Origin: CALINF01 sp039980455
Lineage (GTDB): Bacteria > Pseudomonadota > Gammaproteobacteria > Pseudomonadales > Halieaceae
Direction of reading: 5' to 3'
Assembly (NCBI GenBank): GCA_039980455.1
Contig: JBDXCG010000006.1
Coordinates: 186,001-250,000, forward strand
DNA: 64,000 bases
Shown piece after piece: positions 27,201 to 33,129 of the stretch. Each line of letters starts with the position of its first letter. The first letter of the stretch is position 1. Made by a program: the position numbers and the translations under genes. The notes under the pieces are model-generated. The model worked only from the letters and a program-made list of their open reading frames with translations, made no database searches and was not told where the DNA came from.

Positions 27201-27370
27201 TCAGCGCTGATCGCGCTTGGAATGAGCGCATAGGCCTTCGTCGGTGCGGACTCAACCGCACCCGTCTGACTTGAAATAATTGCTATGAAGGCGATCAGAA
27301 GCCCTCTCAGGAGGTGAGGTACAATACCTCGCTTCTCCGCTCTACGTGTAGTCGGAGGGTGAGAAAACAT
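24212..27370 (-). CDS. Two-component-type beta-propeller sensor with decayed kinase domain
   Basis: A 1052-residue membrane protein. Residues about 20-42 are a hydrophobic export segment. Residues about 60-680 hold propeller (Reg_prop-like) blades with motifs such as TGIWVGTYRGLSLL, GDLYVGTYGGGVNIV and GRVWIGTEAGLVRFD. About 705-785 is a Y_Y_Y-type domain (YRYMLEGFDPDWVEAGDRDSATF and on). One membrane helix lies at about 793-812. The cytoplasmic end has a coiled coil and an FHQRNLDTLGLISHL stretch resembling a HisKA_2/3 H-box near His858, followed by a domain with no recognisable N, G1 or G2 ATP-binding boxes. It is probably a sensor without kinase activity that partners the hybrid kinase. 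Its start overlaps that gene by 29 bp. Confidence 0.85.
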   Translation of the reverse strand: MFSHPPTTRRAEKRGIVPHLLRGLLIAFIAIISSQTGAVESAPTKAYALIPSAISADLKRSTVLRVLKDQSGAIWFYTFEGLVKYDGRKVQKFGFPKQLKNVGIFSDVISLLESSDRSISIVTKDGIYPQWESESGTKLRLWTENLATEYGGLNVAKSLTSNRWLLGFLDGTTLAVNPQSKEVLSIAELADEFVTSVEESPSGSHYLMTNLGKFYLVHADGFVANAIALPSDCQRIESIFSHSLVLSESRFISATESGEVLDIDLDRNRCQKIQLKDESGATLQRARIHALAKVKGSDYVVIGTDSGLHGIQISDSSFQNSLWDAELPSTEVTSLMSDPETGIWVGTYRGLSLLTRSSILVRSADQDPHLSSIMSISTENGFGTIIATYNQILIRKEKGELEASLPINMPESVRSKGQIMATASSSSEIIIGYRTTGVLRYNVHSGHTTSYNTTSSPSLSSNQVSALLIASSGDLYVGTYGGGVNIVRDSNQIYTIRRGGLGLSLPSDNVILLTEDSQGRVWIGTEAGLVRFDPLSNSVRRVYFDAGDDIQSFVAWCLALTSKGKVLAGTPANGIFEVKSVKDEKLIAERISKDYPLDSISIFSLETSGDDSIWASTSDAIWHIYEGNTKAIRYGASAGLGSLEFDLAVSAKDSQGNLYFGGSNGYAVFNPADMDFERKPSPMLLTGLDIAGDTSTPATALPYLSNIEISYRDRFITFMFNVIDYFDSSQNRYRYMLEGFDPDWVEAGDRDSATFTNLPAGRYVFRAQGSNSDGVWNREGIRINLVVHAAPWRTWWAYTLYFLLLAGLIWSLKKTYDTYMLKEKATAMAENMNRAVEDAMDDIQEQLENQDTLVRRFHQRNLDTLGLISHLQEPDWPRRQNGSLPALEALESTLSYQGDQLLFDLQACTNLIVAKVLAANPAQAESINTILDVPNVFLPVSLGSYLAIALFEIADDTVANLPAESGLGNYIQVAISMTEDSSINLTVQSSYSVDPRDDTAPPSTTRKAHRLMHLEQLLKTMGASLEVDENQYDRVVAIIPQTAFSSQAHSPE

Positions 27371-30300
27371 GCGTGAACGATAGATATGCAGACTTTACGC
27401 TTTTCGCGCTCTCTTTTATCGCGATTTGGTCTGAATTTTTTGCTGCTCGTTCGAGCTGTGCGCAGGCGAGGACAACGCCTTCGGCCCCCATATTCGCGCT
27501 CATCGACTTCATCGCATGAGCTACCTTTGCAATCTGAATTTCCGAATCAGCAGTTTTCAGGTAGGAAAGCTCGTCGAGCTTCTCAGACATTTGCTTGAGG
27601 TAGCCATCATAAAGCTCAGGGAGAAGACGGCGACCAGTCTGCTTTTCGACTTCGAGTATATTCCGGATAGCACGTCGATTGATTTCGTCCTGTGCCTCTG
27701 GCGTTTCCGAGACTAATGCATCATCAGGATTTTCCACGTTTAAATCCATTTGATGTTTCTTCTCTGGGCCTCTCAAGTGAGTGTCTAGAGAGCTTCTTAT
27801 CTCCGCTAAGGTAAAGGGTTTACTTACGTAGCCATTCATGCCGCAGTCATAGCATTTCTGTCTTTCTTCGGCGCTAATGCCAGCCGTAAGAGCAACTATT
27901 GGTGTAATAGCTTTCTGGTTAGAATTTTCCAGTAAGCGAATGGCCTCGGTAGCGGCATAGCCGTCCATTTCGGGCATTTGGCAATCCATGAGAATCATTG
28001 CGAATTCGGAACCCTTCCAGAGTTCTACTGCTTGATTTCCGTTGCTTGCTAGTATCGTCTCATATCCAAGTAGTGTAAGCATTTCACTTATGATTTTTTG
28101 ATTTGTTTCAACATCTTCGGCAACTAGCACTCGCTGTTTAGTCGTGGTATTTAATTCGATCGATTCTTGCGCATTCTCAATTGTTGTTTCTTGGGAGCCT
28201 CTCAACTGCTCCAAAGCCTCTACTAGAGACCTAGAAGAGATCGGTTTAGATACTAACTTCGACTCTCCGAAGTCAGTAGTCGAATTGTGTGTCAATCCGG
28301 TTAAGACGATAGTCTTCTTTTGGTGGGCGAGAACAGCGCGGCTTATAAATAATTTGTCCGCGTTATCATTCGCTAGGTCTACTATGTATATGCTATGAGC
28401 GGTGTCTGACGAGAAGCCGGCTAGATCACTTGCAAACTGTGTAGACACACCCAGTCGTGCTAATTGGGATCGCAACATTTTTCTGGTGAAAACGTCTTCG
28501 CAGAGTACTAAAGCGGAGATAGCTGTAGATGCGATGGTGCTTGCCCCTTGGTTGCTATCTATGGCGTCCACAGGCAGTGATACGGTAATCGAGGTTCCTT
28601 GTCCCGGTGTCGAAGATACTGAGATATCGCCATGCATTACCTCGACATACTTTCTCGAAATGCTTAGCCCTAGTCCTGTGCCGCCATACTGCCTTGTTGT
28701 AGAGGAGTCTGCTTGTTGGAAAGGCTCGAAAACCTTTTTCTGTACCTCTTCGGGCATTCCGATTCCTTCATCTGACACGGTTAGTATGAGTAATCCACTA
28801 AGCCTATTATTTGGCTTCGCTCTGAACTGTGCTCTCACAGTAACGTGCCCATACTCGGTAAACTTAATAGAGTTTCCAACTAGGTTCATAAGTACCTGCC
28901 TAATCTTTGTGGAATCTCCCATAATCTTCACGGGCATACTGGGTTCAAGATTGTTAGTAAGGCAAAGTCCTTTTCTCTCTGCAGGCTCGGCTTGCAGAAA
29001 GCAAATTTCTTCAATCAGTGAATAAACTTCAAACTCAGTATTTTCTAGCTCTACTTTCTCAGCCTCCAGTTTGGAGAAATCGAGTATCTCGTTAATGATG
29101 TGTAGCAGGGATGTACCACTGTTGTGAGCTGCCTGGGCGAATTTTCTTTGTTGCTCGGAGAGTGCGGTATGTAATAGAAGTTCTGTCATTCCTATCATTC
29201 CGTGCATTGGTGTCCTGATTTCGTGGCTCATAGTCGCAAGAAACTGGGATTTAGCCGAGTTGGCTTCAACAGCGATCAAACGTGCCTCTTCCAGATCCCT
29301 AGTTCTTTCCGCGACGTTTTCTTCAAGTTCACGCTGGCGCTTGATGACAGCATTGGATTTCCTTTGCTGCCGGGTGAAGGCAAAGAATATTAGCCCGGCT
29401 GCTAATATCGCGTAGATAGAAAATGCAATGGGATGGAACCAGGGTGCTGGCTTCATGGTAATATTTAGAGACTTCCCACCCCAGTTCCAGATGCCGTCTG
29501 GGCTTGAAGCAGCTAGTCTTAAAGTGTATCTGCCAGATGGGAGGGTGGTGAACGAAGCGCTGTGTGAATCATTTGCGATTACCCACTCATCATTTATTCC
29601 TTCCAGCTTATACGCGTATTTTACTTCCGTGGGGTTGGAGTAGTCTGAAGCGAAGTAATCTACTGAAAACATTGTGTCTTTGTACGATAGTACAACCTCC
29701 TCAAGCTGGTTGTAGGGAGATTCAAATTCACGCCTTTGGTTCATGACGCGAATTTCTGCAATGCTCACATCCGGTGGGGAGCTGGGAGTTATTCTTCGGT
29801 CAGTATCTATTCTATTGAATCCATTTATTCCTCCGAAAAGAATATCTCCTGACCTTGTCTGAAAGTGAGCGCCCATATTGAACTCAGAATCCTGTAGACC
29901 ATCTCTAACATTAAAATGTCTTGTTTTGAGCGTTTTCGGGTCCAGAGTAGAAATCCCTCCATTGTGGGAGAGCCATATATTTCCATATTGATCAGACTTT
30001 ATCCCGTAGATATCAGACGAAGGTAGAGAAATGTTTTCAGAGTAGTGTTCAAAAATGGGGTTTAGGTTTCTCCTATCCTCTAGACTCCATTTATTTAGTC
30101 CACCTCCATTAGTCCCCAGCCACAGATTCCCTTCGACGTCCTCGTGGAAAGCCCACACCATATTGCTAGATAGACTTTGAGTATTTCCACGCTCCATCTC
30201 GAAAACATCCACTCGTCCGGAAGTTAAATTGAGTACATTCAAGCCCCTGTCGGTCCCAATCAAAATTCTTCCCAGTGAATCTTGATAAAGAGCAATTACG

Positions 30301-31811
30301 TTATTGCTACTAAGTCCAAAGGGAGTAGAAGTGGTATCCAGCCGAGAGAAATCGTCGTTTACCTTAGAGTGGATGCTTAGCCCTCCTCCGAAAGTCCCTA
30401 CAATTAGTGCGCCATCATTGCTTATCAACATAGAAGTGATGCCGTCAGAACCAATACTCGTGTCGCTAGAATTTACGTGACGATATGTTGTGACTTCAGC
30501 CGTTTCAATGTTGAGATTGTTGAGACCTCCTTCAAAGGTTCCTATCCATAGATCTTCTCCATCTGCGAGAAGAGACATTACACTTGAGTCAGATATTGCC
30601 GGATACGTTGATTCGTTTATCCAGTCAAACCTCTCCGATCCTGGTTTCAGTCGGTTGAGTCCATCATCGGTTCCAACCCATAGGCTCCCCTCCTCAGTCT
30701 CTGCGAAAGCATTTACGGAATCGAAAGAGAGTTGACCATAGAGGCTGTTGTATTTTGCGAATAGAGTTTCAGAGCCTGATGCAAGCCCACTCTGTGTTCC
30801 TGCCCAATAGATTCCGTCAGAGGACTGAAATATGCTGTATACGAAACTCGAAGGAAGCTGCGAGTTTTCAGTGCTGAATCTATTAAAGCTGCCGGAGAGA
30901 GCATGATAACTGCTCAAGCCTTCGAATGTGGCGATCCAAATGGTTTCTTGGCTATCCAGATGGATGTCATAAACTTTATCCGAAGAGAGTGAATTGAGAT
31001 CTGCACCGTCGTGCCGGAAATTGATAAACAAGCCGTCAGATGCAGAGAGAACGCTTACTCCTGATTCAAAAGTTCCAACCCAAACATTGCCTTCACTATC
31101 GATTTCCACGCTAGTAAGTTCATTCGACGCGATGGACGACCCGTCACTTTCATCCTTTCGTAGTAATGAGATGTTTCTTCCCATCTTGTCGATTCTTATA
31201 AGGCCGCCGCCAAGAGCAGCAGCCCAAATTATTCCATCTCCGGATTCGGCAAAGTCATTGACAACTCCTAGGTTTTCTACGTCTAGGGAGTCAGGGACAT
31301 AGTGAACAAATTCCTTTGATAGAGGGTCTAATGAACTGAATGCGTTCTCATAACCGATCCATATCAGCCCCTCCGAATCCGCAAAGAGTGAGTGGATGTC
31401 AGGCGATAGAGGGCTACGGTTTGATCCGATATCTAGTGGAAATTGGTTGAACGAATTTTTTATTCGGTCGTACGAGTTCAACCCACCGCCAATAGTCGAC
31501 ACCCAAATTATTCCATTTCTATCTTCTGTAATACCTGTAACTTCGTCTGAGGATATAGAGTCGGCGTTAGTCAATGAGTATCGGTAGTTCTCTAGCTCCC
31601 AGCCGTTGTATCTGTTTAGACCCTCCTGGGATAGAAACCAAAGCTGCCCTTCAGAATCCTGAAAGGTTGAGCTAATACTCTGCGAGGTGAGGTTGCGAGA
31701 GAAAGTTGCTGGTTTGAAGTCAACACTAGTCGTGATTGGTGCAGGCCACGCGTTTGGTGCTACGAAACCGAGGACAGCAAAATAGACAAAAAGCTTGCAG
31801 ACCCGTTTCAT
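27342..31811 (-). CDS. Propeller-type hybrid histidine kinase with two receivers and HPt
   Basis: A 1489-residue sensor kinase. Residues 1-24 are a signal peptide (KRVCKLFVYFAVLGFVAPNA). About fourteen Reg_prop blades follow (for example GIIWVSTIGGGLNSYD, GNLWLGTNGGGLNKW), enough for two seven-blade propellers, then a Y_Y_Y domain and one membrane helix (about 796-814). The cytoplasmic part has HisKA with the H-box SHEIRTPMHG (His863), HATPase_c (NLVGNSIKFT, DEGIGMP, GGTGLGLSI), a first receiver that is weakly conserved but keeps Asp1145 and Lys1189, a second full receiver (Asp1276 in LMDCQMPEMDG), and an HPt (His1432 in AHAMKSMSA). I choose the ATG at 31811 because it begins a proper signal peptide. 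The 22 residues upstream do not look coding. The final phosphate acceptor is not part of this protein. Confidence 0.93.
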   Translation of the reverse strand: MKRVCKLFVYFAVLGFVAPNAWPAPITTSVDFKPATFSRNLTSQSISSTFQDSEGQLWFLSQEGLNRYNGWELENYRYSLTNADSISSDEVTGITEDRNGIIWVSTIGGGLNSYDRIKNSFNQFPLDIGSNRSPLSPDIHSLFADSEGLIWIGYENAFSSLDPLSKEFVHYVPDSLDVENLGVVNDFAESGDGIIWAAALGGGLIRIDKMGRNISLLRKDESDGSSIASNELTSVEIDSEGNVWVGTFESGVSVLSASDGLFINFRHDGADLNSLSSDKVYDIHLDSQETIWIATFEGLSSYHALSGSFNRFSTENSQLPSSFVYSIFQSSDGIYWAGTQSGLASGSETLFAKYNSLYGQLSFDSVNAFAETEEGSLWVGTDDGLNRLKPGSERFDWINESTYPAISDSSVMSLLADGEDLWIGTFEGGLNNLNIETAEVTTYRHVNSSDTSIGSDGITSMLISNDGALIVGTFGGGLSIHSKVNDDFSRLDTTSTPFGLSSNNVIALYQDSLGRILIGTDRGLNVLNLTSGRVDVFEMERGNTQSLSSNMVWAFHEDVEGNLWLGTNGGGLNKWSLEDRRNLNPIFEHYSENISLPSSDIYGIKSDQYGNIWLSHNGGISTLDPKTLKTRHFNVRDGLQDSEFNMGAHFQTRSGDILFGGINGFNRIDTDRRITPSSPPDVSIAEIRVMNQRREFESPYNQLEEVVLSYKDTMFSVDYFASDYSNPTEVKYAYKLEGINDEWVIANDSHSASFTTLPSGRYTLRLAASSPDGIWNWGGKSLNITMKPAPWFHPIAFSIYAILAAGLIFFAFTRQQRKSNAVIKRQRELEENVAERTRDLEEARLIAVEANSAKSQFLATMSHEIRTPMHGMIGMTELLLHTALSEQQRKFAQAAHNSGTSLLHIINEILDFSKLEAEKVELENTEFEVYSLIEEICFLQAEPAERKGLCLTNNLEPSMPVKIMGDSTKIRQVLMNLVGNSIKFTEYGHVTVRAQFRAKPNNRLSGLLILTVSDEGIGMPEEVQKKVFEPFQQADSSTTRQYGGTGLGLSISRKYVEVMHGDISVSSTPGQGTSITVSLPVDAIDSNQGASTIASTAISALVLCEDVFTRKMLRSQLARLGVSTQFASDLAGFSSDTAHSIYIVDLANDNADKLFISRAVLAHQKKTIVLTGLTHNSTTDFGESKLVSKPISSRSLVEALEQLRGSQETTIENAQESIELNTTTKQRVLVAEDVETNQKIISEMLTLLGYETILASNGNQAVELWKGSEFAMILMDCQMPEMDGYAATEAIRLLENSNQKAITPIVALTAGISAEERQKCYDCGMNGYVSKPFTLAEIRSSLDTHLRGPEKKHQMDLNVENPDDALVSETPEAQDEINRRAIRNILEVEKQTGRRLLPELYDGYLKQMSEKLDELSYLKTADSEIQIAKVAHAMKSMSANMGAEGVVLACAQLERAAKNSDQIAIKESAKSVKSAYLSFTHVFSPSDYT

Positions 31812-31926
31812 TACTTTAGCTCTCAGATTATTGGTGCGTTCAGTGTAGTTAATACTGAAGCCTATAACCATAATCAAATGTGCCGAAAGTCGAGTCTATC
31901 AGGCGTATCAAAGAGGGTTGTAAAGA

Positions 31927-31974
31927 GACGCTCGAACGAGACCGGTGAAGGTGGCCGGATCTCGTTCAAGCGTC
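31927..31974 (-). terminator. Long stem-loop after the repeat gene
   Basis: GACGCT-C-GAACGAGA-CCGG (from 31927) pairs with CCGG-A-TCTCGTTC-A-AGCGTC (to 31974) around a 9-nt loop: about 18 base pairs with one mismatch and one bulge. On the minus strand it lies about 75 bp after the stop of the repeat gene and is followed by TCTTTAC, a short U-rich stretch. It probably terminates most transcripts of the repeat gene, or stabilises their 3' end, while allowing some readthrough into the kinase operon. The rest of the 237-bp gap up to the kinase start has no gene. Confidence 0.65.
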
Positions 31975-32048
31975 AGCGGAAGCGGTAGTCATTAGAGTTG
32001 TACGTTTATGAGCCGTAATTCAAAAAATGTTCGAGCTGAGTGGAAGCT

Positions 32049-32798
32049 TTAGCGAATTCCCCACTTGTAGCCAGTTTGGTTAGCAGTGCTTCGGATTCCC
32101 CACTTGTAGCCAGCTTGGTCAGCGTTGCTTCGGATTCCCCACTTGTAGCCAGCTTGGTCAGCGGTGCTTCGGATTCCCCACTTATAGCCAGCTTGGTCAG
32201 CGGTGCTACGGATTCCCCACTTGTATCCAGCTTGGTCAGCGGTGCTTCGGATTCCCCACTTGTATCCAGCTTGGTCAGCGGTGCTACGGATTCCCCACTT
32301 GTAGCCAGCCTGGTCAGCGTTGCTTCGGATTCCCCACTTGTATCCAGCTTGGTCAGCGGTGCTTCGGATTCCCCACTTGTAGCCAGCTTGGTCAGCGGTG
32401 CTCCGGATTCCCCACTTGTATCCAGCTTGGTCAGCGGTGCTTCGGATTCCCCACTTGTAACCTGCCTGTTCGTGTGAACTCATGGTTGCCCATTGCGAGT
32501 TGCGTGAAGTCATTTGGTTGTTAGCTGAGTTAGTTGCATCAACCGAGCCCCACTTGTATCCGCTCTTGGCAGGCTGAGCATTGGCCCAAGCGTCTTTTGA
32601 CGTTCGAGGTGACGTTGCTTTCCCCCACTTATATCCAGATTTCTTATCTGAATGGGAGTAGCTGTCTTCGGCCGCTATGCTGCTTGTAATCTTATGGACG
32701 GAGGCGTTTGAGTTGAGACTGTCAGCCCAGGCGCCGCTTGATGTGATGAGGAACGCGCTTAGCGCTGCACCTGTCAATCTATTCATTTTGTTGTCCAT
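32049..32798 (-). CDS. Secreted GYKWG-repeat protein (unrecognised family)
   Basis: I do not recognise this family. The product is 249 residues. Residues 1-25 form a Sec signal peptide (hydrophobic GAALSAFLITSSGAWA, cleavage expected after AWA). Residues 26-112 are Ser/Asn/Ala-rich with two single motifs, SGYKWG at 54-59 and 79-84, each preceded by Lys. Residues 109-249 are eleven copies of GYKWGIR; the last ten are full 13-residue units, STADQAGYKWGIR with T/N, D/N and A/T variants. The protein ends exactly at a unit's Arg. It has no cysteine. GAGG lies 10 nt before the ATG. Neighbours are a secreted subtilase upstream and a propeller-type sensor kinase downstream, all on one strand. It may be a precursor cut into many identical peptides or a repetitive surface or matrix protein. 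Confidence 0.88.
   Translation of the reverse strand: MDNKMNRLTGAALSAFLITSSGAWADSLNSNASVHKITSSIAAEDSYSHSDKKSGYKWGKATSPRTSKDAWANAQPAKSGYKWGSVDATNSANNQMTSRNSQWATMSSHEQAGYKWGIRSTADQAGYKWGIRSTADQAGYKWGIRSTADQAGYKWGIRSNADQAGYKWGIRSTADQAGYKWGIRSTADQAGYKWGIRSTADQAGYKWGIRSTADQAGYKWGIRSNADQAGYKWGIRSTANQTGYKWGIR
32052..32474 (-). repeat. 39-bp in-frame tandem repeat array
   Basis: There are ten full 39-bp units plus one partial (33 bp) at the array's start in reading direction. Each encodes a 13-residue unit ending GYKWGIR. The units differ mainly at silent positions: the Gly codon before Tyr is GGC, GGA or GGT, the Arg codon is CGA, CGT, CGG or CGC, and one Tyr codon is TAT. Amino-acid changes are few (Thr to Asn twice, and the last unit has Asn for Asp and Thr for Ala). 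The array has no unique spacers, so it is not a CRISPR. Confidence 0.97.
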
Positions 32799-33129
32799 TG
32801 CCTTTCACCCTCTAATCTAATAATTCGTGTGGTCCGTCACATTCTGTGACCTGTTTCCGCTACCAAGTTCTCTGTTGAGACTCAATTCACATTCTTTTTA
32901 TCTGATGCTTGACTACGTTATACGACTGCTGTCTCCCGCAATGAATAGGTGCATATACCCTCTTTGGGGTACGTAATTTGGCGTATGTAAAGTAGGAAGA
33001 GCCTGAATTGAGAAGGCGGAAATACGTAAGCAATTGATTTAAATGAATATTATTTCTATTGAGCGGCGCGTGGCGCCCCGCTAATAGGGCTGCGTGGGGA
33101 GGAGTGGAAATATCGGTGAGCGGTGCTAC
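32799..33129. other. 331-bp gene-free region between the subtilase and repeat genes
   Basis: No gene is seen here. On the side of the subtilase stop there is a strong GC-rich stem-loop (33062-33082; GGCGC-GTG-GCGCC with extra outer pairs) with no T-run. A weaker TACCC/GGGTA hairpin lies near 32956-32972. CTCAATTCA (32881-32889) and TGAATTGAG (33004-33012) form a distant 9-bp inverted repeat. The region must hold the promoter of the repeat gene, because the hairpins separate it from the subtilase. A minus-strand TATAAC near 32927-32932 is a candidate -10, but I see no matching -35. Confidence 0.55.
32836..32850. promoter_or_regulatory. Perfect inverted repeat upstream of the repeat gene
   Basis: GTCACA-TTC-TGTGAC is a perfect 6-bp inverted repeat with a 3-bp centre, 38 bp before the start codon of the GYKWG-repeat gene. 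It could be an operator or a small 5'-UTR hairpin. It is not a CRP site, where the half-sites are in the opposite order (TGTGA-N6-TCACA). Confidence 0.5.

Noticed and set aside
32052..32474. Tandem array as a CRISPR
   Set aside because: Units are contiguous with no unique spacers, and they encode a secreted protein. No cas gene is nearby.
32040..32477. Plus-strand 145-codon frame with its own 13-residue repeat (SPLVASLVSGASD)
   Set aside because: It is the mirror of the GYKWG array: a 39-bp unit with no stop on either strand gives a frame on both. It starts with GTG, has no good ribosome binding site or signal, and the silent-site variation fits coding on the minus strand.
32049..32798. Repeat protein as a radical-SAM-modified (cyclophane-type) peptide precursor
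   Set aside because: Tyr-x-Trp motifs would fit, but no radical SAM enzyme or other known RiPP maturase is encoded in the window. A Sec signal also argues for ordinary export.
32049..32798. Repeat threonines as ApbE flavinylation targets
   Set aside because: The unit lacks the usual target motif (such as SGAT), and the adjacent ApbE relative has lost its catalytic motifs.
32836..32850. CRP-binding site
   Set aside because: The half-sites are in the opposite order and spacing (TCACA-N3-TGTGA rather than TGTGA-N6-TCACA).
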